Origin: CAVTWH01 sp963850915
GTDB lineage: Bacteria; Actinomycetota; Actinomycetes; Mycobacteriales; Micromonosporaceae
Length of the DNA stretch: 64,000 nucleotides
Direction: 5' to 3'
NCBI GenBank assembly: GCA_963850915.1
Contig: CAWKND010000004.1
Coordinates: 744,001 to 808,000 of the forward strand
Part shown: positions 35,046 to 44,465 of the stretch, piece after piece
How the letters are laid out: every line of letters starts with the position of its first letter
Position numbering within the stretch: position 1 is the first letter of the stretch
Notes under the pieces: generated by a model
Told to the model about the DNA's origin: nothing
The model's database searches: none
The model's input: only the letters and a program-made list of their open reading frames with translations
Program-made: the position numbers and the translations under genes

Positions 35046-37502
35046 TCAGCCGGGGCGGCGGACGCGGGCGTGGCCCGGATCGTAGGGGGAGTCGGGGATG
35101 ACCGAGGCCGGCTGCCACTCGCCGAAGACGCCGACCTCCACCCGGGCGCCGCTGTCCACTGTGGATGGTAGGTAGCCGTAGGCGAGCGATTTGCCGACGC
35201 GGTAGCCGAATCCGCCCGAGGTGACCCGGCCGACGGGGGTGCCGTCGACCCGGATCGGCTCGCTGCCCAGGCATACCCGCGTCGGATCGTCGAGGGCGAT
35301 GCAGCGCAGCCGGCGTCCCGGGGCGCCCGATTCCCCGTCGGCCAGTTCGCGGGCGGCCAGTTCGCGGGCGGCCAGCAGCGCGTCCCGGCCCAGGAACTCC
35401 TTGCCGATCCGGACGGCGAAGCCGAGGCCGGCCTCGTCGGGCGTGGTCTCCGGGGTGATGTCCGAGCCCCACACCCGGTAGCTCTTCTCCACCCGCATGG
35501 CGTCGATCGCCCGGTACCCGCCCGGCCGCAAACCCAGTGGTAGCCCGGCCTCCAGCACGGTGTCCCAGAGGGTCAGCGTGTACTCGGCGGGGGCGTACAG
35601 CTCGTAGCCGTACTCGCCGACGAAGGTGACCCGCTGCGCCAGTACCGGCACCGCCCCGACGGTGAGCTGCTTTGCTTGCAGGAAGCCGAAGTCCAGTGCC
35701 GTGTCGGTGAGCGGCTGGAGGATCTCCCGGGACGCCGGCCCCCACAGGCACAGGCAGCCGTACCCGCCGGTGACATCCTCGATCGTCACGTCGTCCGGTG
35801 CGTGCCGGCGCAGCCAGGCCAGGTCGCGTACCCCGCTGGCGGTACTCGTCACGATCCGGAAGTGCTCGTCGGCGAGCCGGGTGACGGTGAGGTCCGCCTC
35901 GATACCGGCGCGCGCGTTGAGGAGTTGGGTGTAGGTGACGCTGCCCGGGGCGCGGTCGACATCGCCGGCGCAGAGCCAGTTCAGGAAGCGCGCGGAGCCC
36001 CTGCCGCGTACCGAGAACTTGGCGAAGGACGACTGGTCGAAGAGGCCGGCCGCGGTGGCGGTCGCCTGGCACTCGGCCCCGATGGCACTGGACCAGACCC
36101 GGCCGGCCCAGCCCGCCGGCCGGTCGGTGTGTGGAATTCCGTAGCCGGGCAGGTTGGTGGCGAACCAGTTCACCCGCTCCCAGCCGGACTTCTCGCCGAG
36201 TACCGCGCCGAACTCGGCCAGGCGTGGCCAGGTGGGGGAGCGGCGCAGTGGCCGGCCAGCGGTGCGCTCGTGGTACGGGTACGCGATGTCGTAGTAGGTG
36301 GAGTAGGCGTCCAGTGCCCGTGCGGTGGCCCAACTCCGGCTGGCGGCATGCGCACCGAACCGGCGGATGTCCATGGTGGACAGATCCAGGGACGGGCCGC
36401 CTTCGACGATCCACTCGGCCAGTTGCCGGCCCACCCCGCCCGCCGCGGCCAGCCCGTGCACGCAGAAGCCGGCCGCCACAAAGAACCCGGCGACCGCTGT
36501 CTCGCCGAGCAGGAACTCACCGTCCGGCGTGAACGCCTCCGGCCCGTGCACCATCCGGGCGATGCCGGCGTCACGTAGCTGCGGTACGCGACGGCGGGCG
36601 TTGGCCCACGCCTCGGCGAACCGGCCGTCGTCCGGCGGGAACAGTGTGCGCGGCGCCGCGAGCGGGCGGGTCTCCGGTTGGTACACCTCGGGATCGCGGA
36701 TGTACCCGCCGACCAGCAGGCCACCGCTCTCGTCCGGCCGGAAGTAGACGATGTGGTCCGGGTCGCGCACGGTGGGTGCCAGGTCGCCCAGTGCCTCGTC
36801 ACCAAGCGGTGTCGAGACGGCGTACTGGTGCTTCATCGGTACCACCGGGATCGCGAGGCCGGCCAGTGCGCCGATCCAGCCGGCCGCCGCCCCGGCCGCG
36901 TTGACCACCACGTCGGCGCGTACCTCGCCACGATCGGTCTGCACCCCGCTGACCCGCCCGGCGGTGACGGTGATGCCGGTGACCGTCGTGTGCGTGGCCA
37001 CTTCGACACCGAGCGCGGTGGCGCCGGCGATCAGCGCGCGTACCAACGGTTCCGGGCGCAGGTACCCGTCCCCGGGCAGCCAGCCGCCGAGGAGTACGTC
37101 GGTGACGTCCAGCCCGGGTACCCGCTCCGCGATCTCGGCGGCCGTCCACAACTGCATGTCCAGCCCGTACGTGGTCGCGGTGCTGGACTGCCGGCGCAGC
37201 TCCTCGACGCGGGCCGGCGTGGTGGCCAGTCGCAGCCCGCCCACCCCGTGCCAGCCGGGGTCGAGTCCGGTGCGCTCACGCAGTTCGGCGTAGAGCCCGG
37301 CCGAGTACATGATCATGCGGGTCTGGCTCACCGTGGAGCGCAGCTGCCCGACGAATCCGGCCGAGTGCCAGGTGGTCCCCTCGGTCAGATCGTGCTGCTC
37401 GATGAGGAGTACGTCGCGCCAACCGAGCCGGGCCAGGTGGTAGGCGACGCTCGCACCGGCGACACCGCCACCGATAACCACCGCCTGCGCCGTGTCGCGC
37501 AT
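35046..37502 (-). CDS. FAD-dependent oxidoreductase with GcvT domains (dimethylglycine/sarcosine dehydrogenase-like)
   Basis: 818-residue flavoprotein. The N-terminal DAO-type FAD domain has GGGVAG at 11-16, with EGTTWHSAGFVGQLR following, the segment that carries covalent flavin in related dehydrogenases. A middle FAO_M-type segment leads into aminomethyltransferase (GcvT) domains (about 430-800) with EYGYELYAP and a C-terminal GcvT barrel (VTSGGFGYRVGKSLAYGYLP). Relatives demethylate dimethylglycine or sarcosine and pass formaldehyde to tetrahydrofolate. The ATG at 37502 has a GGAGGTG site. Divergent from the kinase-permease unit, with a palindromic operator between them. Confidence 0.88.
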   Translation of the reverse strand: MRDTAQAVVIGGGVAGASVAYHLARLGWRDVLLIEQHDLTEGTTWHSAGFVGQLRSTVSQTRMIMYSAGLYAELRERTGLDPGWHGVGGLRLATTPARVEELRRQSSTATTYGLDMQLWTAAEIAERVPGLDVTDVLLGGWLPGDGYLRPEPLVRALIAGATALGVEVATHTTVTGITVTAGRVSGVQTDRGEVRADVVVNAAGAAAGWIGALAGLAIPVVPMKHQYAVSTPLGDEALGDLAPTVRDPDHIVYFRPDESGGLLVGGYIRDPEVYQPETRPLAAPRTLFPPDDGRFAEAWANARRRVPQLRDAGIARMVHGPEAFTPDGEFLLGETAVAGFFVAAGFCVHGLAAAGGVGRQLAEWIVEGGPSLDLSTMDIRRFGAHAASRSWATARALDAYSTYYDIAYPYHERTAGRPLRRSPTWPRLAEFGAVLGEKSGWERVNWFATNLPGYGIPHTDRPAGWAGRVWSSAIGAECQATATAAGLFDQSSFAKFSVRGRGSARFLNWLCAGDVDRAPGSVTYTQLLNARAGIEADLTVTRLADEHFRIVTSTASGVRDLAWLRRHAPDDVTIEDVTGGYGCLCLWGPASREILQPLTDTALDFGFLQAKQLTVGAVPVLAQRVTFVGEYGYELYAPAEYTLTLWDTVLEAGLPLGLRPGGYRAIDAMRVEKSYRVWGSDITPETTPDEAGLGFAVRIGKEFLGRDALLAARELAARELADGESGAPGRRLRCIALDDPTRVCLGSEPIRVDGTPVGRVTSGGFGYRVGKSLAYGYLPSTVDSGARVEVGVFGEWQPASVIPDSPYDPGHARVRRPG

Positions 37503-37597
37503 ACCCACCTCCGCAGGTCCGCACGCGACGTCGGGACCGGCCGGTGGTGCCGGACCGGTCCGGGGCAGGGCGCGTATCCCACGATTCCTACCACTCA

Positions 37598-37612
37598 TTT
37601 GGTCTGACCAAA
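37598..37612. promoter_or_regulatory. FadR/PdhR-type operator palindrome
   Basis: TTTGGTCTGACCAAA is a perfect 15-base palindrome with one central base. It matches the TTGGTNNNACCAA pattern bound by PdhR and related FadR-subfamily GntR proteins. It lies in the divergent region between the GcvT-type flavoprotein (start 37502) and the kinase-like gene (start 37704); a FadR-type regulator is encoded 3 kb away in the same cluster. Confidence 0.65.
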
Positions 37613-37703
37613 AGAGGGTCATCGGGCAATTGACGGCTGTCGTCGGGTGCTCCGACACTTTGCCAACGAAACAGGTACACGGCCGCGGGAAGCGGTGGGT
37701 GCG

Positions 37704-38807
37704 ATGGCGGTACGGGCTTTGCGCACGGTCGACGTCGAGCAGACGTTGCGCCGGTTCCCCCTGCTTACTGGAGTATCGCCCGCTTGGCGGCCGCTCGCTG
37801 GTGGCCTGTCGCACCACATCTACCTGGTCGAGGCGGGCAGCAACCGTTACGTGCTAAGGGTTCTGGAGCCGGCGGTGAGTGCGGCCGGACTCGGTATCGC
37901 GCCGGACCTGGAGCTGGCCAACACCCGGCTGGCTGTCCACAGTGGAGTCGGCGCGGCGGTTCTCGACGTACTCGACGACGTACCGGCGCTGCTGCTGGAA
38001 TACGTCGCCGGCCAGACCTTATCGGCGGCGGATATTCCGCAGCGGCTCGACGCGGTGGCTGCCGCCTGCCGGCGACTGCACGCCGGGCCGTCGTTCGGCA
38101 ACGACTTCGACATCCTCGCCAAACGGGCCGAGCTGCTGGAGCTGTGTACCCGCAACGCCCTGCCGCTGCCGGCCGGGTACCTGGACCGGGAGCCGGAGGT
38201 GGCGGCGATCGGGCAGGCGCTGGCGCACCAGCGGCTGCCCCCGGTGCCATGCCACAACGACCTGCTCGCCGAGAACTTCATCGAGCAGCCGGACGGGCGG
38301 TTACGCATCGTCGACTACCAGCTGTCCGGGAACAACGATCCGACCTTCGAACTCGGCGACATCGGGGCCGAGGCGGATCTGGACCCGGAGCAGATGGTCG
38401 AGCTCGCGGTCGGGTACTTCGGGGCGGAGCTGACCCGGGCCCTGGCCGCGCGTACCCGCCTGCAACTGATCCTGTCCAACGTCACCTGGACGCTGTGGTT
38501 CGCCGTGTACGACGGCCTGCTCCGCCCGCCGGACGGCGACAGCGCCACCGAAGGCAGTGCCACCGAAGGCAGTGCCACCGGAGGCAGTGCCACCGGGGGC
38601 AACAGCAACTTCGACTACCGGGCCGAGGGGGCCGACAAGTGGAGCCAGGCCTGCCGTGACCTGGACGCACCCGACTTCGGGGCGTTGCTGACCGCGGCTG
38701 CCGGGCAGCGCACCCGCACACCCCTGCCCGGCGCAGCATCCCTCCCCGCCGCAGCATCCCTCCCCGATACGAGCACACCCGCACCGACCGCGAGAAGCCC
38801 GCAGTGA
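37704..38807 (+). CDS. choline/ethanolamine-kinase-like phosphotransferase
   Basis: 367-residue protein of the aminoglycoside phosphotransferase / choline kinase fold. The catalytic motif is HNDLLAEN at 184-191 (Brenner motif) and the metal-binding Asp is D204 in RIVDYQLSGNNDPTFELGDI, whose DY-x-x-SGNN pattern resembles choline and ethanolamine kinases more than antibiotic kinases. A Ser/Ala/Thr/Gly repeat interrupts the C-terminal part (about 280-299) and the tail is low-complexity. ATG at 37704; an earlier in-frame start at 37647 adds a non-conserved lead. The stop lies in a 20-nt tandem repeat. The permease follows. Confidence 0.8.
   Translation: MAVRALRTVDVEQTLRRFPLLTGVSPAWRPLAGGLSHHIYLVEAGSNRYVLRVLEPAVSAAGLGIAPDLELANTRLAVHSGVGAAVLDVLDDVPALLLEYVAGQTLSAADIPQRLDAVAAACRRLHAGPSFGNDFDILAKRAELLELCTRNALPLPAGYLDREPEVAAIGQALAHQRLPPVPCHNDLLAENFIEQPDGRLRIVDYQLSGNNDPTFELGDIGAEADLDPEQMVELAVGYFGAELTRALAARTRLQLILSNVTWTLWFAVYDGLLRPPDGDSATEGSATEGSATGGSATGGNSNFDYRAEGADKWSQACRDLDAPDFGALLTAAAGQRTRTPLPGAASLPAAASLPDTSTPAPTARSPQ
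38541..38600 (+). repeat. 15-nt coding repeat (S-A-T-E/G-G)
   Basis: Four 15-nt units of the AGTGCCACCGAAGGC type lie inside the kinase-like gene and encode a flexible Ser/Ala/Thr/Gly insertion. Confidence 0.8.
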
Positions 38808-38857
38808 CCCCGAGCAGCCCGCAGTGACCCCGAGAAGCCCGCAGTGACCCCGAGAAG
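38791..38857 (+). repeat. 20-nt tandem repeat across the kinase stop codon
   Basis: Three full copies of a 20-nt unit (CGAGAAGCCCGCAGTGACCC, one mismatch) plus seven bases. Each unit contains a TGA. The first one ends the kinase-like gene, and the truncated last copy supplies part of the purine-rich GAGAAGAAGGA ribosome-binding region of the permease. Confidence 0.9.
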
Positions 38858-38868
38858 AAGGACACGCC

Positions 38869-40440
38869 ATGAGTGCACCGGCACAACTGGACGCTGACTC
38901 CCAGCGCCTGGCCGAACTGGGCTACAAACAGGAGCTGCACCGCGGCTGGAGCGGCTTCTCCAACTTCGCCATCTCGTTCTCGATCATCTCGATCCTGGCC
39001 GGCTGCTTCACCACCTTCGGCCAGGCGTGGATGAACGGCGGCCCGATCGCCATCTCCTGGGGTTGGCCGATCATCTCCGTCTTCATCCTGATCATCGGCT
39101 TCTGCATGTCCGAGCTGGTGTCGGCGTTCCCGACGGCGGGCGGCATCTACTGGTGGGCGGCGACGCTGGGCAAGCCGGTACACGGCTGGTTCACCGGCTG
39201 GTTCAACCTGATCGGCCTGGTCGCGGTGACCGCGTCGGTCGACTACGGCTGTGCCACCTTCCTCAACCTCTCGATGGCCACGCTCTGGCCGGGCAGCTGG
39301 AAGGGGACGTACAAGGAGGCGTTCCTGCTCTTCGCGATCATCCTGGTACTGCACGCAATCATCAACATCTTCGGCGCGAGGATCATCAGCCAGCTGCAGA
39401 ACGTGTCGGTATGGTGGCACTTCTTCGGTGCCGCGGCGGTGGTACTCATCCTGATCCTCATCCCGAAGTCACACCAGGACGCCGGGTTCGTGTTCGGTCA
39501 GCGGATCAACGCCAACGGGTTCTTCGGCGGGAACACCAGCCACGCCGGCTTCTGGCTGTACGTACTGCCGCTCGGCGGGCTGCTCACCCAGTACACGATC
39601 ACCGGCTTCGACGCCAGCGCGCACGTCTCCGAGGAGACCAAGGGCGCCTCGACGGCGGCCGCGAAGGGGCTGTGGCGCTCGATCTTCTACTCCGCGATCG
39701 GTGGCTGGATCCTGCTGCTGGCCTTCCTCTTCGCGGTGAAGGACCCGGCACAGGTGACCGCGGGCTACGGCTCGGTGGGCGTACTCCTCGGTGCGGCGCT
39801 CTCCAGCGGGTTCTTCAAGGCGGTCATCCTGATCTCCACGATCGGCCAGTTCTTCTGCGGGATGAGCTGCGTGACCAGCATGTCCCGGATGACGTACGCG
39901 TTCAGCCGGGACGGTGCCGTACCCGGTTGGCGGCTGTGGACCCGGCTGGACCGCAACGGCACGCCGTACAACGCGGTGATCGTCGGCTGCGTCGCCGGCC
40001 TGCTGCTCACGCTGCCGGCGCTGTACCAGAAGAACGGTGCGCCGCTGGCCTTCTACGCCGTGGTCTCGGTCGCTGTGATCGGGCTCTACCTGGCCTTCCT
40101 CATCCCGATCGCGCTCCGGCTGGCCAAGGGCGACAGCTTCACGCCGGGGCCGTGGACGCTGGGGCGCAAGTACAAGTGGATGTGTTGGACAGCGATCGTC
40201 GAGATCGTGGTCATCTCGATCTACTTCATCCTCCCGCTTGTCCCGCAAGGCATCCCGTGGCACAGCGACTTCGCCTGGGCATCGGTCAACTACGCGCCGA
40301 TCGCGGTCGGCGTGATGGTGATCGGGGTGGCGGTGTGGTGGCAGGTATCCGCGAAGAACTGGTTCACCGGGCCGCGCCGCACCGTCGACCTGCCGGCCGG
40401 CGTCGGCACGGCGGACGCGCCGGTGGAGGCGCTGGACTGA
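38869..40440 (+). CDS. APC superfamily permease (ACT-type amino acid/amine transporter)
   Basis: 523-residue permease with twelve membrane segments. LGYKQELHRGWSGFSNFAISFSIISILAG at the N-terminus, PTAGGIYWWAA and GFDASAHVSEETKGAS are features of the amino acid/choline transporter (ACT) family, which includes GABA and choline permeases. The likely substrate is an amine or amino acid fed to the neighbouring ligase and dehydrogenases. ATG at 38869 with GAAGAAGGA upstream. A perfect 14-bp hairpin follows the stop. Confidence 0.92.
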   Translation: MSAPAQLDADSQRLAELGYKQELHRGWSGFSNFAISFSIISILAGCFTTFGQAWMNGGPIAISWGWPIISVFILIIGFCMSELVSAFPTAGGIYWWAATLGKPVHGWFTGWFNLIGLVAVTASVDYGCATFLNLSMATLWPGSWKGTYKEAFLLFAIILVLHAIINIFGARIISQLQNVSVWWHFFGAAAVVLILILIPKSHQDAGFVFGQRINANGFFGGNTSHAGFWLYVLPLGGLLTQYTITGFDASAHVSEETKGASTAAAKGLWRSIFYSAIGGWILLLAFLFAVKDPAQVTAGYGSVGVLLGAALSSGFFKAVILISTIGQFFCGMSCVTSMSRMTYAFSRDGAVPGWRLWTRLDRNGTPYNAVIVGCVAGLLLTLPALYQKNGAPLAFYAVVSVAVIGLYLAFLIPIALRLAKGDSFTPGPWTLGRKYKWMCWTAIVEIVVISIYFILPLVPQGIPWHSDFAWASVNYAPIAVGVMVIGVAVWWQVSAKNWFTGPRRTVDLPAGVGTADAPVEALD

Positions 40441-40469
40441 GCGGTAGGCGGGTGTCTGGGCGATGATGT

Positions 40470-40501
40470 CCGCGGTGCGCGCCCCACGGCGCGCACCGCG
40501 G
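40470..40501. terminator. terminator after the permease
   Basis: A perfect 14-bp stem CCGCGGTGCGCGCC/GGCGCGCACCGCGG with a CCAC loop lies 29 bases after the permease stop and ahead of the FadR-type gene, so the regulator may have its own promoter. Confidence 0.9.
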
Positions 40502-40543
40502 CCGGGCCACAATGCCAGGCCGGAACAGATCAGGGGGGTACCG

Positions 40544-41530
40544 ATGGCGCGGAGCACCGCGACGGCGGCCAAGCCGGCCGGTTCTGTAGCCGCGCCGGCC
40601 GTTTCCGTACCCGCGCCGGCCCGTTCGGTGGCAGGGCCGGCCCGTTCGGTAGCCGCGGCCGGCGCTGTGGCGGCCGGCAATGTGGCCCCGGCCGGTTCCG
40701 TGTCCCCGGCCGGTTCGGCCGCGCTGGCGGGCGGCGGCGTACAGTCGGCCGGGCCGGGCGTGCTGGAGCCGGTGTGGCGCCCGGTACGCGGTGGCAACGC
40801 CTTCGAGATCACCGTTTCCCGGCTGGCGCAGGCGATCCGGCTGGGCGTTGTCGAGGTCGGTCAACGACTGCCACCCGAACGGGAACTCGCCGACAAGCTG
40901 CACGTGTCCCGGGTGACCCTGCGCGAGGCGATCCGGGCGCTGCGGGAGGCCGGCTACCTGGAGTCGCGGCGCGGGCGTACCGGCGGCACCTTCGTGGTCA
41001 GCCCGACCGCCGTACCGACCGCACCGCTCGCTGCCCCGCCGGTACGCGCCGGCCGGCGCAGTGTCGTTGTCCCGCGCCAGGACCCGCGCGCCGACGCCAC
41101 CACGCTGGCCCGGGAGATGGGCGACGCGCTGCACGACGCGCTGGACTTCCGGCGGGTACTGGAGCCGGGGGCCGCGGCGCTGGCGGCCGAGCGGAGCCTG
41201 CCCTCGGCCGATCGGCAGGCGCTGGTGGGAGCGCTGGCCGCCACCCGGGAGCGCGGGAACACCCGGCGGGTGAACGATTCCCGGCTGCACCTGGCGATCG
41301 CCGGCGCGAGTGGTAGCCCGTCGCTGGCCGCCGCCATCGCCGACGTGCAGTTGACGCTGGACCGGCTGCTGTCGGCCATTCCGGTGATCCGCCGCAACCT
41401 GGACCACTCCGACGCCCAGCACGACCGCGTGGTGGACGCCATTCTGCACGGCGATTCGGCCGCCGCGCGGCTGGCGATGGAGGAGCACTGTGACGGTACC
41501 GCCGCGCTGCTGCGGGGGTTGCTCGGCTGA
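40544..41530 (+). CDS. GntR family regulator, FadR subfamily
   Basis: 328-residue regulator. The winged helix-turn-helix (about 85-150) contains LPPERELADKLHVSRVTLREA, the GntR signature, with the wing SRRGRTGGTFV. The C-terminal all-helical FCD ligand domain (about 185-320) has FRRVLEPGAAALAAER and SRLHLAIAGASGS. The first 75 residues are Ala/Pro/Val/Ser-rich and atypical; a GTG near 40759 (VLEPVWRP) would give a conventional length. ATG at 40544 after CAGGGGGG. It probably controls this cluster through the palindrome at 37598. Confidence 0.88.
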   Translation: MARSTATAAKPAGSVAAPAVSVPAPARSVAGPARSVAAAGAVAAGNVAPAGSVSPAGSAALAGGGVQSAGPGVLEPVWRPVRGGNAFEITVSRLAQAIRLGVVEVGQRLPPERELADKLHVSRVTLREAIRALREAGYLESRRGRTGGTFVVSPTAVPTAPLAAPPVRAGRRSVVVPRQDPRADATTLAREMGDALHDALDFRRVLEPGAAALAAERSLPSADRQALVGALAATRERGNTRRVNDSRLHLAIAGASGSPSLAAAIADVQLTLDRLLSAIPVIRRNLDHSDAQHDRVVDAILHGDSAAARLAMEEHCDGTAALLRGLLG

Positions 41531-41565
41531 CGCCCGGGACCCATCTCGACTGCCCGGGACGCCGA

Positions 41566-41594
41566 TTGACGAACTAATGGATCAAGAGTAGACC
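41566..41594 (+). promoter_or_regulatory. possible promoter of the ligase operon
   Basis: TTGACG (41566-41571) and TAGACC (41589-41594) are 17 bases apart in a relatively AT-rich patch 28 bases before the glutamine-synthetase-like gene. The -10 is a weak match. No copy of the 37598 palindrome is visible here. Confidence 0.4.
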
Positions 41595-41621
41595 TTAAAG
41601 CACCCATCCGGAGGTACCCAC

Positions 41622-43007
41622 ATGGAAGTCCCGCTCGGACTCCACGCGCTGCGTGACGAGATCACCGCCGGCCGGCTGGACACCGTCGTCGTCGCCATCA
41701 CCGACATGCAGGGACGGTTGCAGGGCAAGCGCTTCCACGCCGGGTTCTTCCTCGACGAGGTACTGGAGCACGGTACCGAGGGTTGCAACTACCTGCTCGC
41801 CGTGGATGTCGACATGAACACCGTCGACGGCTACGCGATGTCCTCCTGGGCACAGGGCTACGGCGACTTCGCGATGAATCCCGACCTGGCCACCCTGCAC
41901 CGGGTGCCGTGGCAGCCGGGGACCGCGATGGTACTGGCCGACCTGGCCTGGCTGGACGGCACACCGGTACCGGCCTCGCCGCGACAGATCCTGCGCGCCC
42001 AACTGGACCGGCTGGCCGGGCTGGGGCTGACCGCGTACACCGGGACCGAGCTGGAGTTCATCGTCTACCGGGACAGCTACGAGGACGCCTGGAGCCGTGG
42101 CTACCGCGACCTCACCCCGGCCAACCAGTACAACGTCGACTACTCGCTGCTGGGCACCGCCCGGGTGGAGCCGTTGCTGCGCCGCATCCGCAACGAGATG
42201 GCCGGGGCCGGGCTGACCCCGGAGAGCGCCAAGGGCGAGTGCAACTATGGCCAGCACGAGATCGCATTCCGCTACGCCGACGCGCTGCGCAACGCCGACC
42301 AGCACGCCATCTACAAGACCGGAGCCAAGGAGATCGCCGCCCAGGAGGGGATGGCGCTCACCTTCATGGCCAAGCCCAACGCGCGCGAGGGCAACTCCTG
42401 CCACATCCACTTCTCGCTGCGCGGTACCGACCACGAGGACTCGCCCGGGATTCCCAGCAAGCCGCGCTATGCGATGGCCGACGGGCACGGGCTCTCCGCT
42501 GTGGGCAGGCAGGCACTCGCCGGGATCCTGGCAAGCATGCGCGAGCTGACCCTCTTCTACGCGCCGAACATCAACTCCTACAAGCGCTACCAGGCCGGTT
42601 CGTTCGCGCCGACGGCGATCCGCTGGGGGCGCGACAACCGCACCTGCGCGCTGCGCCTGGTCGGCCACGGCGGCGCCTCGACCCGGGTGGAGAACCGGGT
42701 ACCCGGCGGCGACGTCAACCCGTACCTGGCGATCTCCGCGCTGGTGGCCGGCGCGCGGTACGGCATCGAGAACGAGCTGGAGCTGGAGGAGGAGTGCACC
42801 GGCAACGCCTACGGTGATGCCGATGCGCCGCGGGTACCGGGTACCCTCCGCGAGGCGCTCGACCTGTGGGAGCACTCGGCCATCGCGCACGCCGCCTTCG
42901 GGCCGGAGGTCGTTGACCACTACGCCAACTACGCCCGGGTCGAACTCGCCGCCTTCGACGCGGCAGTCACCGACTGGGAGCTCTACCGCGGATTCGAGCG
43001 GCTGTAA
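41622..43007 (+). CDS. glutamine-synthetase-like gamma-glutamyl-amine ligase
   Basis: 461-residue member of the glutamine synthetase superfamily. Typical segments are GTELEFIVY (Glu metal site), KGECNYGQHEIAFRYADAL, NSCHIHFSL (His), NSYKRYQAGSFAP and RVENRVPGGDVNPYL. The length and divergence from GlnA1/GlnA2 match the GlnA3/GlnA4-like group, characterised in Streptomyces as gamma-glutamyl-polyamine and gamma-glutamyl-ethanolamide synthetases. The neighbours (permease, ALDH, SDR, amidotransferase) support amine glutamylation rather than ammonia assimilation. GGAGG precedes the ATG at 41622. Confidence 0.88.
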   Translation: MEVPLGLHALRDEITAGRLDTVVVAITDMQGRLQGKRFHAGFFLDEVLEHGTEGCNYLLAVDVDMNTVDGYAMSSWAQGYGDFAMNPDLATLHRVPWQPGTAMVLADLAWLDGTPVPASPRQILRAQLDRLAGLGLTAYTGTELEFIVYRDSYEDAWSRGYRDLTPANQYNVDYSLLGTARVEPLLRRIRNEMAGAGLTPESAKGECNYGQHEIAFRYADALRNADQHAIYKTGAKEIAAQEGMALTFMAKPNAREGNSCHIHFSLRGTDHEDSPGIPSKPRYAMADGHGLSAVGRQALAGILASMRELTLFYAPNINSYKRYQAGSFAPTAIRWGRDNRTCALRLVGHGGASTRVENRVPGGDVNPYLAISALVAGARYGIENELELEEECTGNAYGDADAPRVPGTLREALDLWEHSAIAHAAFGPEVVDHYANYARVELAAFDAAVTDWELYRGFERL

Positions 43008-43061
43008 GGAACGGTTGCACGGCAAGGCTTCCAGAGCGTGCAGGGTACGAGAGGGTAACCG

Positions 43062-44413
43062 ATGCAGGTGATCAATCCCGCCACCGAGCAGGTCATCACG
43101 ACTGTCCCGGGCGCGGGCTCCGTGGAGACCGACGCCGCGATCGAGCGTGCCAGGGGGGCATTCGACTCGTGGCGTCGGGTCTCTCCGGGGACCGGGCCCG
43201 GCTGCTGCGGCGCTTCGCGGCCGAGGTGGACGGGCACATCGAGGAGCTGGCCCAGCTGGAGGTGGCCAACTCCGGGCACACCATCGGCAACGCCCGGTGG
43301 GAGGCGGGCAACGTCCGGGACGTACTGGATTACTACGCGGGCGCGCCCGAGCGGCTGTCCGGCCGGCAGATCCCGGTACCGGGCGGCCTCGACGTGACCT
43401 TCCACGAGCCACTCGGCGTGGTCGGGATCATCGTGCCGTGGAACTTCCCGATGCCGATCGCCGGCTGGGGCTTCGGCCCCGCATTGGCGGCCGGTAACAC
43501 CGTCGTCCTGAAGCCGGCCGAGCTGACCCCGCTCACCGCGCTGCGGCTGGGTGAGTTGGCACTCGAGGCCGGCCTGCCGGAGGGCGTGTTCACCGTCGTC
43601 CCCGGGCCGGGAAGTGTTGTCGGGCAACGGTTTGTGACGCACCCGGCGGTACGCAAGGTGTGCTTCACCGGCTCCACCGGGGTCGGTAAGCAGATCATGG
43701 CCGGCTGCGCCGATCAGGTGAAGCGGGTGACGCTCGAGCTGGGGGGCAAGAGCGCCAACATCGTCTTCGCGGACGCCGATCTGGCCAAGGCGGCGGCCGG
43801 CGCACCCGGCGGGGTGTTCGACAACGCCGGCCAGGACTGCTGCGCGCGGTCGCGGATTCTGGTTCAAGCCAGCGTGTACGACCGGTTCCTGGAGCTGCTG
43901 GAGCCAGCGGTCAAGGAGTTCCGCTGCGAGGACCCGGCGCTGGAGAGCGCCCAGATGGGCCCACTCATCTCGGCGGGGCAGCGCGAGTCGGTGGCGTCCT
44001 ATGTGGACGGTGCCGAGGTGGCCTTCCGGGGCAGTGCGCCGGAGGGCGCCGGCTACTGGTACCCCCCAACGGTTCTGCTCGCCCACGACGGCGCCGAGGC
44101 GCACTGGCGCGAGGAGATCTTCGGCCCGGTCGTGTCGGTCCTGCCCTTCGACGACGAGGCCGACGCGCTCGCCAAGGCCAACGCCACCGACTACGGCCTG
44201 TCCGGCTCGATCTGGACCCGGGATGTCGGCCGGGCGATCCGGGTGGCCCGCGGCGTGGAGACCGGCACGCTGAGCGTCAACTCGCACTCGTCGGTGCGCT
44301 ACTGGACCCCGTTCGGCGGCGTGAAGCAGTCCGGCCTCGGCCGGGAACTCGGCCCGGACGCACCGCTGGCCTTCACCGAGACCAAGAACGTCTTCTTCGC
44401 CAGCGACGACTGA
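43062..44413 (+). pseudogene. aldehyde dehydrogenase family protein, one frame break
   Basis: NAD(P)-dependent aldehyde dehydrogenase of about 450 residues. PWNFPMP and KPAELTPLTALRLGELALEAGLPEGVF form the cofactor site, ELGGKSANIVF holds the general-base Glu and GQDCCARSRI the catalytic Cys. The N-terminus (MQVINPATEQVITTVPGAGS...AFDSWRRVSPG) is one frame off from the rest; near 43190 one G is missing from a G-run (CCGGGG before ACCGG). A fragment start at 43169 would miss the true N-terminus. It probably oxidises a gamma-glutamyl-aldehyde made in this cluster. Confidence 0.9.
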
Positions 44414-44465
44414 GCCCTACAAGCTTTACCCCACAACGAGAACAAGTACGGAGGAAGAGAAGCTC

